This document shows, in pieces, positions 16,550 through 24,869 of a stretch of DNA of 64,000 nucleotides. The stretch covers positions 1 to 64,000 of the forward strand of contig NZ_JAMBPQ010000013.1 of the NCBI RefSeq assembly GCF_024206495.1. Reading direction: 5' to 3'. A model generated the notes under the pieces. That model worked only from the letters and a program-made list of their open reading frames with translations. It was not told the origin of the DNA and did no database searches. This DNA is from Paraburkholderia sp. CNPSo 3272 (GTDB taxonomy: Bacteria; Pseudomonadota; Gammaproteobacteria; Burkholderiales; Burkholderiaceae). Every line of letters begins with the position of its first letter. Within the stretch, counting starts at the first letter, position 1. The position numbers were made by a program, and so were the translations under genes.

Positions 16550-17050
16550 ATGAGCAACGACTGCAAGCTGGACAGAATCGATCTGCGCATCCTCTCGCAG
16601 CTGCAGAAGCGGGGGCGCATCACGAATGTCGAACTGGCCGACGCAGTCGGGCTGTCGCCAAGCCCCTGCCTGATCCGCGTAAAACGTCTGGAGAAGGCGG
16701 GGTTCATTGTCGGCTACGGCGCGCAGATCCAGCTGGAGAAGCTGGGCGACGTGCAGATGGTGTTCACCGAGGTCACGCTCGCCGACCATCGCCGCGAGGA
16801 CTTCATCAAGTTCGAGAAGGCAATACGCGAGGTGGACGAGGTGGTCGAGTGCCATCTCGCGAGCGGCGGCTACGACTATCTGCTGAAGTTCGTCGCGCGC
16901 AGCGTGAGCCATTATCAGAGCATCGTCGAGGGGCTGCTGGAGCGCGATATCGGCATCGAGAAGTACTTCAGCTACGTGATCATCAAGACCGCGTTCGTCA
17001 AGACGCACTACCCGCTCGAAACGCTGTTCTCGCAGAACCTGCATTCCTGA
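16550..17050 (+). CDS. Lrp/AsnC-family transcriptional regulator
   Basis: 166 residues from the ATG at 16550 (MSNDCKLDRIDLRIL, the standard Lrp start). A winged HTH (TNVELADAVGLSPSPCLIRVKRLEKAG) is followed by the RAM/AsnC effector-binding domain with SGGYDYLLKFV. The Cys in SPSPCL is the commonly seen position. It sits 44 bp behind the aminotransferase and upstream of the dehydrogenase, so it is a likely local regulator of this arm responding to an amino acid. Confidence 0.94.
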   Translation: MSNDCKLDRIDLRILSQLQKRGRITNVELADAVGLSPSPCLIRVKRLEKAGFIVGYGAQIQLEKLGDVQMVFTEVTLADHRREDFIKFEKAIREVDEVVECHLASGGYDYLLKFVARSVSHYQSIVEGLLERDIGIEKYFSYVIIKTAFVKTHYPLETLFSQNLHS

Positions 17051-17120
17051 ACATGGGCGACGCACGTGAGGCACGCGCCTCGCGCTCCTGCGTCCCGCAT
17101 CGATTTTCTCGCGCACGTTT

Positions 17121-17148
17121 CGCGCCGAAACCTCGCGGCTTCGGCGCG
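17121..17148. promoter_or_regulatory. Inverted repeat before the SSADH-like gene
   Basis: Nine-bp arms CGCGCCGAA and TTCGGCGCG are separated by 10 nt, about 70 bp before the dehydrogenase start. It lacks a U-tract, so it may be an operator or an mRNA structure between the Lrp gene and the next gene. Confidence 0.35.
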
Positions 17149-17216
17149 CTCGTCGTGCGCGCCCATTTCCCGGCATCGATCCATTTTCATCCGCACGTGC
17201 GGAAAGGAACCGGCAT

Positions 17217-18689
17217 ATGACCACGCGTTATCTCTTGAGCGCGCTGATTCGCGGCGACAACTTCATCGACGGGCAGTGGGTGCCCTCGGCCTCCGGCACG
17301 CGCTTCGCCGTGACCGATCCCGCGACCGGCAAAACGATCGCCGACGTCGCCGACAGCGATGCGAACGACGCACGCGCCGCCACCGACGCCGCCGCCCGCG
17401 CATTCCCTGCCTGGCGCGATACGCTCCCCGCGGAACGCGCCGCCGTGCTGCGCCGCTGGCATGCGCTGATTGTCGCGAACGCTGACGAACTGGGTGGACT
17501 GATCTCGCTCGAACAAGGCAAGCCCCTGCACGAGGGACGCGGCGAAGCGATGTATGGCGCCTCTTACGTCGCCTGGTTCGCCGACGAGGCCACGCGCATC
17601 TACGGCGATCTCATCCCGCAGCAGCAGCGCGGCAAGCGCATGAGCGCCGTGAAGGAGCCCGTAGGCGTGGTCGCGGCGATTACGCCCTGGAACTTCCCGC
17701 TCGCGATGATCGCGCGCAAGATCGCCCCCGCGCTTGCCGCGGGCTGCACGGTGGTCGGCAAGCCCGCCGAGGACACGCCGCTCACCGCGCTTGCACTCGT
17801 CATGCTCGCGCACGAGGCGGGTGTGCCGCCCGGCGTGCTGAACCTCATCTGCGCATCGCGCGAGCGCGGCGTGAGCGCCGTCGCCGACTGGCTCGCGGAC
17901 GCCCGCGTGCGCAAGATCACCTTCACCGGCTCGACGCCCGTGGGCAAACACCTCGCGAAGGAGTCGGCGGGCACGTTGAAGAAGCTCTCGCTCGAACTGG
18001 GCGGCAACGCGCCGTTCATCGTGTTCGACGACGCGGATCTCGACGCTGCAGTCGTTGGGCTCATGGCCGCGAAGTTCCGCAACGGCGGCCAGACTTGCGT
18101 GTGCCCCAATCGCGTGTACGTGCAATCGGGCGTGTTCGAGCGCTTCGCCGACAAGCTCGCCACGCGCGTGGCCGCTTTAAGAGTCGCGCCCGCGACCGAC
18201 CCCGCCGCGCAGATCGGCCCGATGATCAACGCGCGCGCAGTTGAGAAAATCGCCCGCCACGTGGACGACGCCGTGAGCCGCGGCGCTCGCGTGCTTACGG
18301 GCGGCAAGCGCTTGAGCGAACTGGGCGAGAACTGGTACGCGCCCACCGTGCTCGCGGACGCCTCGCCCGACATGCAGCTAAGCTGCGAAGAAACCTTCGG
18401 CCCCGTTGTGCCGCTGTTCCGCTTCGACGACGAAGCCGAGGCAATCCACGCCGCCAACGACACGCCGTACGGCCTCGCCGCCTACTTTTACAGCCAGGAC
18501 GTGCGCCGCATCGATCGCGTCGCGCGCCAGCTCGAAGCGGGCATCGTCGGCATCAACGAAGGCGCGCTCGCTAGCGAAGCGGCGCCGTTCGGCGGCGTGA
18601 AAGAATCGGGCTATGGCCGGGAAGGCTCGAAATACGGGCTCGACGATTACCTTTCCATCAAATACCTCTGCCAGGGAGGGCTTGCATGA
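17217..18689 (+). CDS. gabD: NAD(P)-dependent succinate-semialdehyde dehydrogenase-type aldehyde dehydrogenase
   Basis: 490 residues, start at 17217 with AAAGGA upstream. Aldehyde dehydrogenase family, GabD-like: PWNFPLAMI, Lys182 in VVGKPAEDTP, general base Glu260 in LELGG and nucleophile Cys294 in GGQTCVCPNR. The second Cys296 next to it is the arrangement of redox-sensitive SSADHs. It oxidises a short semialdehyde to the acid for the TCA cycle. It overlaps the next gene by 4 bp (ATGA). Together with the aminotransferase upstream it forms a plausible amine-to-acid pair. Confidence 0.93.
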   Translation: MTTRYLLSALIRGDNFIDGQWVPSASGTRFAVTDPATGKTIADVADSDANDARAATDAAARAFPAWRDTLPAERAAVLRRWHALIVANADELGGLISLEQGKPLHEGRGEAMYGASYVAWFADEATRIYGDLIPQQQRGKRMSAVKEPVGVVAAITPWNFPLAMIARKIAPALAAGCTVVGKPAEDTPLTALALVMLAHEAGVPPGVLNLICASRERGVSAVADWLADARVRKITFTGSTPVGKHLAKESAGTLKKLSLELGGNAPFIVFDDADLDAAVVGLMAAKFRNGGQTCVCPNRVYVQSGVFERFADKLATRVAALRVAPATDPAAQIGPMINARAVEKIARHVDDAVSRGARVLTGGKRLSELGENWYAPTVLADASPDMQLSCEETFGPVVPLFRFDDEAEAIHAANDTPYGLAAYFYSQDVRRIDRVARQLEAGIVGINEGALASEAAPFGGVKESGYGREGSKYGLDDYLSIKYLCQGGLA

Positions 18690-19657
18690 GCACTTATCCG
18701 ATCGAAGTCGCATTCCCCGACATCGCAGCGCACGAGCACAGCGAGACGGGCGTCCCCTATGTGCATACGTTCGACTCGGGCGCGCCCGGCCCGCATGTGA
18801 TGATCAACGCGCTCACGCACGGCAACGAGGTGTGCGGCGCGATCGTCGTCGATGCGCTGCTGCACGCGCGGCTGCGGCCGCGACGCGGCAAGCTCACGCT
18901 CGCGTTCGCGAACGTGGAGGCTTATCGCCGCTTCGACCCCGCACACCCCGACGCCGCGCGTTTCGTCGATCAGGACTTCAACCGCGTGTGGACCGCGGGG
19001 GCGCTGGACGACCTCTCGCACGATTCGAGCGAACTGCGCCGCGCCCGCGCGATGCGGCCCGTGATCGACGACGTCGATCTGCTGCTCGACCTTCATTCGA
19101 TGCACGAGAAGTGCATGCCGCTCATCGTCGCGGGGCCACTCGCCAAGGGCGTCGAACTTTCTGCGCGGCTTGGCGCGCCAGCCACCGTCATCTGCGACGA
19201 GGGCCACCCCGAAGGCCGCCGCATGCGCGATTACGAAGGCTTCGGCGACGCGGCGAGTGCAAAGAACGCACTCCTGATCGAGTGTGGACAGCATTGGGAA
19301 GCGAGCGCCGTGACCGTGGCGCGCGATGTCGCCGCGCGCTTTCTGCTGCTCGCAGAAGTTGTGGACGAAGCGGATCTGCCCGCGGACTGGCTGCAACCGC
19401 TTCCGCAGGAAATGCGCGTGGTGCGCGTGACTGAGCCCGTAGTGGCGAAGAGCATGGACTTCCGCTTTGCGGGCGATTACACGGGCCTGGAAGTGTTCCC
19501 GAAGGCCGGCGCCGTGATCGGCTGGTCCGACGGCGAGCCGGTCGTCACGCCCTACGACGACTGCATTCTCGTGATGCCTTCGCTGCGCCAGTTGCGCCCC
19601 GGCGTGACCGTGGTGCGGCTTGGCAAGATCGAGCAGCGCATCGTTCAGGAGCGTTGA
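18686..19657 (+). CDS. Succinylglutamate desuccinylase/aspartoacylase-family zinc amidohydrolase
   Basis: 323 residues. M14-like AstE/AspA fold: THGNE near residue 39 gives the His and Glu zinc ligands, DQDFNRVW the substrate Arg segment, and LLDLHSMHEKC the second zinc His. The C-terminal half is the beta-rich domain of this family. Members split N-acyl amino acids such as N-acetylaspartate or N-succinylglutamate. Translationally coupled to the dehydrogenase by a 4-bp overlap, it is last in the plus arm. No other ast genes are nearby, so the arginine AST pathway itself is unlikely. It may deacylate an N-acyl intermediate. Confidence 0.88.
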   Translation: MSTYPIEVAFPDIAAHEHSETGVPYVHTFDSGAPGPHVMINALTHGNEVCGAIVVDALLHARLRPRRGKLTLAFANVEAYRRFDPAHPDAARFVDQDFNRVWTAGALDDLSHDSSELRRARAMRPVIDDVDLLLDLHSMHEKCMPLIVAGPLAKGVELSARLGAPATVICDEGHPEGRRMRDYEGFGDAASAKNALLIECGQHWEASAVTVARDVAARFLLLAEVVDEADLPADWLQPLPQEMRVVRVTEPVVAKSMDFRFAGDYTGLEVFPKAGAVIGWSDGEPVVTPYDDCILVMPSLRQLRPGVTVVRLGKIEQRIVQER

Positions 19658-19683
19658 AGCGCCCCTTCCCGCCAGAAAGGCGC

Positions 19684-20046
19684 TCAAGCCGCTTCGAGCG
19701 CCCTCGCCTGCTGCAGGAAGGCGCTGGGCGTCACGCCACAAAAGCGCTTGAAATGGCGCGCCAGATGACTCTGGTCGAAAAAGCCGACCTGCGTCGCGAC
19801 CACAGCACCCGGCACGCCTGCCAGCAACAGTATCTGTGCGCGGCGCACACGCACCTCGCACAGATACTTGTACGGCGAAAGGCCGACCTGCTCACGAAAC
19901 ACGGTAGCGAATCGCGAAACGCTGAGCGCCGCTACGTCGGCCAGCTCGGCGAGGCTCACGGACTTGTCGAAATTCGCGTCGATATAGGCCAGCGCGTCGC
20001 GCAGCGGAGTGACTGGCGCGGCTCCGAATGCATTCGCGTCATGCAT
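19684..20046 (-). CDS. Stand-alone AraC-type DNA-binding protein
   Basis: About 120 residues from the ATG at 20046 (a TTG at 20052 is possible). It consists only of the two HTH motifs of AraC (SLAELADVAALSVSRFATVFREQVG and PGAVVATQVGFFDQSHLARHFKRFCG), with no effector domain. Its start is 2 bp behind the stop of the FAD oxidase gene, so it is the last gene of the long minus-strand operon. Small AraC proteins of this size (like MarA/SoxS) act by abundance. It could give positive feedback on the operon. Confidence 0.88.
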   Translation of the reverse strand: MHDANAFGAAPVTPLRDALAYIDANFDKSVSLAELADVAALSVSRFATVFREQVGLSPYKYLCEVRVRRAQILLLAGVPGAVVATQVGFFDQSHLARHFKRFCGVTPSAFLQQARALEAA

Positions 20047-20048
20047 GA

Positions 20049-21218
20049 TCAAGCCTCGCTGGCAGTCGATGTGTGCGCGCTTGCAGCGGGCGCCGCGCGC
20101 CCGAAGCGCGCAATCGAAAACGGTTCGAGCGGTATGTCGGTCGCGCCGGCGTCAAGCAGTTCCGCGAGCGTCTCGCCCACACCCGGCCCGATCTGGAAGC
20201 CCGAGCCGCTGAAGCCGAACGCATAGAAAAGGCCCTCCGTTGTCGAACTCGGGCCGATCACCGGCTCGGAATCCGGCAGGTAGCTTTCCACGCCGCTCCA
20301 CACGCGGATCACATGCAGCGGCGCGAGCGCGGGAACCAGCCGGCGAAATTGCGCGATCTGCTGGACGGTGTTGCCGGGCAGCACGCCGGCGCGGCGCGTT
20401 CCCGCGTCGGCGGGCCCTGGGGCGCCCCCGCCCAGCACGAGGTTGCCCCGCGGAATCTGCCGGAAGTACACGCTCTCTTCCTTGATCGACGTGTAGACGC
20501 CCATCGAATGCATGAAGCGGTAGGGCACGGGCTCGGTCACGGCCATTTGCGGGCCACGCGCGACGAGCGGCACCGGCTCGCCGAACTGTGCGGAGAGCGC
20601 TCCCGCCCATGCACCGGCGCAAATCAGCACTTGCTCCGCGCGCCACACGGCGCCCGTGGCGCCCTCCACGCGAAAGCCACCCGCTTCCTTTTCCACGCGC
20701 ACGATCTCGGTGTTCTCCACGAGAGTCGCGCCGAGCCGCGCGGCGGCGCGCCCGAAGGCCGGCGCGGCCAGACGCGGATTGGCGTGACCGTCGCGCGGCG
20801 AGATGGAGGCGGCCAGCACATCGCGGCCCAGGAACGGGAAGCGCTTGAACATCGCGGCGCCTTCGAGCACTTCGAGATCGAGCCCGTAGGCCCGTACCTG
20901 CCCGGCGTAGCGATGAAAGTATTCGGCGTCATGCGCGTGGTAGCACACGCGCGTGTGGCCCGAAGGCAGAAACTCGACATCCTCGCCGAGCAACGACTGC
21001 GCGCGATACCAGATATCGAGCGCGCGATTGGACATGGCAAGCTGCGAAAGCGCGCGTCCCTGGCGGCGCACGCCGCCGAAGTTCACGCCGCTCGCCTGCT
21101 GGCCCGTGAGCCCCCGCTCGATCAGGATCACTGAACGATTGCGGCGGCTCAGGAAGAACGCCGTGGACGTCCCGATGATGCCGCCTCCAATCACGATCAC
21201 ATCGGCGCGATCCGTCAT
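20049..21218 (-). CDS. FAD-dependent D-amino-acid/opine dehydrogenase subunit (HcnC/OoxB-like)
   Basis: 389 residues. The FAD-binding motif VIVIGGGIIGTSTAFFLSRR is at residues 8-27, and a DAO-type C-terminus (VIGPSSTTEGLFYAFGFSGSGFQIGPGVGETLAELL) closes the flavin site. It resembles the catalytic subunit of hydrogen-cyanide synthase, opine/nopaline oxidases and D-hydroxyproline dehydrogenase, which oxidise a C-N bond of an amino acid or opine. It overlaps the next upstream gene by 4 bp and, with it and the [2Fe-2S] subunit at 22669, forms the three-subunit set. Confidence 0.92.
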   Translation of the reverse strand: MTDRADVIVIGGGIIGTSTAFFLSRRNRSVILIERGLTGQQASGVNFGGVRRQGRALSQLAMSNRALDIWYRAQSLLGEDVEFLPSGHTRVCYHAHDAEYFHRYAGQVRAYGLDLEVLEGAAMFKRFPFLGRDVLAASISPRDGHANPRLAAPAFGRAAARLGATLVENTEIVRVEKEAGGFRVEGATGAVWRAEQVLICAGAWAGALSAQFGEPVPLVARGPQMAVTEPVPYRFMHSMGVYTSIKEESVYFRQIPRGNLVLGGGAPGPADAGTRRAGVLPGNTVQQIAQFRRLVPALAPLHVIRVWSGVESYLPDSEPVIGPSSTTEGLFYAFGFSGSGFQIGPGVGETLAELLDAGATDIPLEPFSIARFGRAAPAASAHTSTASEA

Positions 21219-22690
21219 TCGCTGAACTCCTTTGTGCGGGATGCGCCGGGCTGCGTTTGCGCGGCGGGCGCCGCGCTGGCCTGCGCTTCGTCGATGCCAT
21301 TCGCTGCGGCGCTCAGCGCCATCGTCAGCGGCTTGACCGGCGCCTGGCCGCGCAGCCGGCCCACGGCTTCCAGCGGCACGCGCGCCTCGGCCGCGATGAC
21401 TTCGGCCCCTGCGTGCGCGCAGAAGCGGCCCTGGCAGCGCCCCATTCCTACGCGTGAAAACGCCTTCGCGCGATTCGCTTCAGTGGCGCCCGTCTCGCGC
21501 ACCACGCGGCGCAATTCGCCTGCCGTTATGGCCTCGCAGCGGCAGACGACGGTGTCATCAGGCAGCGTCGCCGCGAAATGCGCGGGCCACGGAAATGCCT
21601 GGCGCAATCCTTGTGCGAAGCGCGTGAAGCGTGCGAGTTCGACACGCAGTGTCGCCACTTCCGCGAGCGCTCCGTTCGATTGGCCCGCGCCCGCATCCTG
21701 CAACGCCGCCAGCGCGGCGAGACGGCCCGCGCGCTCGGCCGCGTCGGCGCCGCGCACGCGTGCGCCGTCCCCGGCCAGATAGACGCCCGCCACGCTGCTG
21801 CGGCCGTCCTGATCGACTTCGGGCAGCCACTGCCGAGCGGCTCGATCGAAACGGAACGCGCAACCCGCGAGATCCGCGACTTGCGTTTCCGAGCGCAAGT
21901 GATAGCCCAGCGCGACGGCGTCGCACGCCACATGCGCTTCGCCGCCGTTCGCGAGTTTGACGCGGACCGCCGTCACGCCGTGCTCGGGCGAGCCTTCAAT
22001 CGCAAGCGGCGTCACGCCCCGATGCATCGGCACCCCCGCGCGGCGCAGCGTGCGCAGGAGCGCCATGCCCTTGCGCAGCGTGGCGGGCAATTGCAGCAAA
22101 TCGGGCAACGCTCGCACGCGCTGGCCGAGCGTGGACGTATCGAGCACCGCGCTCACCGTCGCGCCCGCTTTCACGTACTGCGCGGCGACGAGGTAAAGCA
22201 GCGGGCCGGTGCCCATCATGACGGTGCGCGCGCCGATGGCGCAGCCCTGCGACTTCAGCGCGACCTGCGCGCCGCCCAGGCTATACGCGCCCGCCAGATG
22301 CCAGCCCGGCACGGGCATGAGCCGGTCGGTCGCGCCACTGCAGACGATCAGCGCGTCGAAGGCAAGTTCGTGATAGCGTGCGCCGCTCGCCAGATGCACG
22401 GACTTCGGCCCGACGTTCCAGACGAGCGTGTCGGGCAGGTAGTCGATCTGCGCGCGAAGTGCATCGAAGTCGCCATGCAGCGCCGCCGCGCGTTCGGCCT
22501 CGGTGCCGTACAGCGTTTCATAGCTGCGTTTGAAGCCTTCGGGCTGCCGTCGATAAATCTGCCCGCCGTCGCGCCGCCCTTCATCCACGAGGACGGGACG
22601 CAGGCCCGCCGCGACCAGCGTCTGCGCCGCACGCACGCCGGCCGGGCCCGCGCCGATCACGACGACCTTCAATTCTGCGCGCGCGGCCAT
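21215..22690 (-). CDS. FAD/NAD(P)-binding oxidoreductase subunit with BFD-like [2Fe-2S] (HcnB/OoxA-like)
   Basis: 491 residues from the ATG at 22690; an upstream in-frame start at 22804 lies inside the ferredoxin gene. The first FAD motif VVIGAGPAG is at residues 10-18. The C-terminal part has a BFD-type [2Fe-2S] site with Cys383, Cys385, Cys419 and Cys424 (CRC, then CQGRFC). This is the electron-transfer subunit of HcnB/OoxA/NoxA-type heteromeric dehydrogenases. It overlaps the ferredoxin gene by 22 bp and the catalytic subunit gene by 4 bp, so the three are translated together. The tail after residue 455 is Ala/Gln-rich and low in complexity. Confidence 0.92.
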   Translation of the reverse strand: MAARAELKVVVIGAGPAGVRAAQTLVAAGLRPVLVDEGRRDGGQIYRRQPEGFKRSYETLYGTEAERAAALHGDFDALRAQIDYLPDTLVWNVGPKSVHLASGARYHELAFDALIVCSGATDRLMPVPGWHLAGAYSLGGAQVALKSQGCAIGARTVMMGTGPLLYLVAAQYVKAGATVSAVLDTSTLGQRVRALPDLLQLPATLRKGMALLRTLRRAGVPMHRGVTPLAIEGSPEHGVTAVRVKLANGGEAHVACDAVALGYHLRSETQVADLAGCAFRFDRAARQWLPEVDQDGRSSVAGVYLAGDGARVRGADAAERAGRLAALAALQDAGAGQSNGALAEVATLRVELARFTRFAQGLRQAFPWPAHFAATLPDDTVVCRCEAITAGELRRVVRETGATEANRAKAFSRVGMGRCQGRFCAHAGAEVIAAEARVPLEAVGRLRGQAPVKPLTMALSAAANGIDEAQASAAPAAQTQPGASRTKEFSE

Positions 22691-22989
22691 ACGCCCTCCC
22701 CGGCAAGCGTGTTTCGCGTGACGATCGACATGCCAGGCGCCGCAGGCGTCGTACAGGCACGCAGCCGCTCGCCCTGCGCGGTCCACACCCAGCAGTCCTG
22801 GCACGCGCCCATCAGGCAGAAACCGGCGCGGCGCCCGTCGCCGAACTCGCAGTCGCGCAGCGCGTCCTGCGTGGCAAGCAGCGCGACCATCAGCGTGTCG
22901 CCCTCGGCGGCCTGCGCCACGCGGCCGTCGATCTCGATCTCGAACGTCGGGCGGCCTGCTTCGACCACTCTCACGAAGCGCGCGCTCAT
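22669..22989 (-). CDS. [2Fe-2S] ferredoxin-like subunit (HcnA/OoxC-like)
   Basis: 106 residues from the ATG at 22989. Plant-type [2Fe-2S] cluster ligands Cys58, Cys63, Cys66 and Cys79 (CLMGACQDC then RAC), with another Cys at 47. Small ferredoxin subunits of this kind belong to HcnABC, opine oxidase and D-hydroxyproline dehydrogenase complexes, passing electrons from the flavin subunits to quinone. It overlaps the ABC ATPase gene by 4 bp and the HcnB-like gene by 22 bp. Confidence 0.9.
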   Translation of the reverse strand: MSARFVRVVEAGRPTFEIEIDGRVAQAAEGDTLMVALLATQDALRDCEFGDGRRAGFCLMGACQDCWVWTAQGERLRACTTPAAPGMSIVTRNTLAGEGVWPRAQN

Positions 22990-24869
22990 GCGGCCGCCCT
23001 CCTGGTGGATTGGGGGGATTGGGTGGATTGCGTCGCCTGCGCGACTTGCGCCGCCTGTGCGGTCTGCAGGCGCTCCAGTTCCGCAGTCGTGTGATGGCAA
23101 AGGATTTGCGCGCCGCTCGGCAAGCGCTTCATCACCGGCGCCGAAACGTTGCACGCGCCATCGATACGCACCGGGCAACGCGCCCGGAACGCACACAGGT
23201 CGCGCACCTCCGCCGACGCCCCGAGCGGCGGCAGGGCCGTGCCCGCCACGGCGCGCCGTGCGTCGAGCCAACCCGGCTGCAGGGCCGGCACCGAATCGAC
23301 GAGCAAACCCGTGTACGGGTGATAAGGCGGCGCCTCCAGCACGTCGCGCTGGCCCGCTTCGACGCACTGGCCGCCATACAGCACGACGACGTCGTCGCAG
23401 ATCGCGCGCACCGTTGAAATATCGTGGCTGATGAACATGTACGAGACGCCCAGTTCGCGCCGCAATTCGGCGAGCAGGTCGAGAATCGCCGCGCCAACGA
23501 CGGTGTCGAGCGCGGACGTCACCTCGTCGCACAGAATGAGCGCCGGCTCGGCCGCAAGGGCGCGGGCCAGGTTCACGCGCTGCTTCTGGCCGCCCGAGAG
23601 GCCACCCGGCTGACGCTTCGCAATCGAGGCGGGCAGCTTCACGAGATCCAGCAGTTCGAGCATGCGCTTTTGCGCCCGCGCGCCGCGCAGGCCGTGATAG
23701 AAGCACATGGGCCGCGCGAGGATGTCGGCAATCGTGCGGCTCGGGTTGAGCGCCGTGTCGGCGTTCTGGAACACGATCTGGATGCGCCGGTACTGATCGG
23801 GCGTGCGCGCCGAAAGCGTCGCGGGCAGCGGCACGCCGTCGAGCAGCACCTCGCCGCGCGCGCGCTCGACCAGCCCGGCCACCACGCGCGCGAGCGTCGT
23901 CTTGCCCGAACCCGATTCGCCGATCACGCCCAACGCGCTGCCGCGCGAAATACGCAGGCTCACGTCCTCGAGCACGCGCACGGCGGGCGCCCCGTTCGCA
24001 TCGACCCGGCCATAGCCCGCGGTCAGGCCGCGCACTTCGAGCAGCGGCACTTCGGCGGCAGGCGGCACGGCGGACGGACCAGGGTCGGGGTGGCGGCGCG
24101 CGGCCAGCAGTGCGCGTGTGTAGTCGTCGACGGGAGCGTCGAGCACCTGGAGCGTCGTGCCGTTCTCGCGCACGGCGCCATTGTTCAGGACGACGATACG
24201 ATCGGCCATTTGCGCGACGACCGCGAGATCGTGCGAGACGTACACGGCCGTCGTGCCCAGCTCCCTAACGACCTTGCGGAAGGCCGCGAGCACTTCGATC
24301 TGCGTGGTCACGTCGAGCGCCGTGGTGGGCTCGTCGAACACGACCACGGCGGGGTCGGTGATGAGCGCCATCGCCGCCATTAGCCGCTGCAACTGGCCGC
24401 CGGACACCTGGTGCGGATAGCGCGCTCCGATCGTTTCCGGCGCAGGCAGCGCGAGCGCACGGAACAGGCTCACCGCCTTCTCGCGCGCCGCCGCGGGCGA
24501 CATCAGCTTGTGCAGCAGCGCGGGCTCGGTCACCTGATCCATGATCGTGCGCGCCGGGTTGAAGCCCGCCGAGGCGCTCTGTGCGACATAAGCCACAGTG
24601 CGCGCGCGCAGCGCGCGGCGGCCGCGTTCGTCGAGCGCGAGCACATCGGTTCCGCCGATCTTCACGCTGCCGCCCGCAATGGCGCAGCCGTCGCGCGCAT
24701 GGCCGAGCAGCGAGAGCGCGATGGTGGTCTTGCCCGAGCCCGACTCGCCGATCAGCGCGAGCACTTCGCCTTTCTTCACCGTGAAGTCGACGCCCTTGAC
24801 GATCTCGACGACCGGATCGGGCGCCGCGCCCGCGACCACACGCAGGCCCGTCACTTCGATCATGTTCAT
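22986..24869 (-). CDS. Dipeptide/oligopeptide ABC transporter ATPase, two fused nucleotide-binding domains
   Basis: 627 residues with two complete ABC domains (DppD-like then DppF-like). Walker A GESGSGKTT at 41-49 and again in the second half; signatures VSGGQ and LSGGQ; Walker B VVVFDEPTTALD and LILCDEVTSALD. The C-terminus carries the oligopeptide-ABC Cys-rich extension (CAFRARCPVRIDGAC), a site that holds an Fe-S cluster in some family members. It powers import through the two permeases directly upstream, with which it overlaps by 4 bp. Confidence 0.95.
   Translation of the reverse strand: MNMIEVTGLRVVAGAAPDPVVEIVKGVDFTVKKGEVLALIGESGSGKTTIALSLLGHARDGCAIAGGSVKIGGTDVLALDERGRRALRARTVAYVAQSASAGFNPARTIMDQVTEPALLHKLMSPAAAREKAVSLFRALALPAPETIGARYPHQVSGGQLQRLMAAMALITDPAVVVFDEPTTALDVTTQIEVLAAFRKVVRELGTTAVYVSHDLAVVAQMADRIVVLNNGAVRENGTTLQVLDAPVDDYTRALLAARRHPDPGPSAVPPAAEVPLLEVRGLTAGYGRVDANGAPAVRVLEDVSLRISRGSALGVIGESGSGKTTLARVVAGLVERARGEVLLDGVPLPATLSARTPDQYRRIQIVFQNADTALNPSRTIADILARPMCFYHGLRGARAQKRMLELLDLVKLPASIAKRQPGGLSGGQKQRVNLARALAAEPALILCDEVTSALDTVVGAAILDLLAELRRELGVSYMFISHDISTVRAICDDVVVLYGGQCVEAGQRDVLEAPPYHPYTGLLVDSVPALQPGWLDARRAVAGTALPPLGASAEVRDLCAFRARCPVRIDGACNVSAPVMKRLPSGAQILCHHTTAELERLQTAQAAQVAQATQSTQSPQSTRRAAA

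Noticed and set aside
20049..22989. Hydrogen-cyanide synthase hcnABC
   Set aside because: Architecture fits, but opine and hydroxyproline dehydrogenases share it, and the linked peptide/opine importer favours those; not asserted as hcn.
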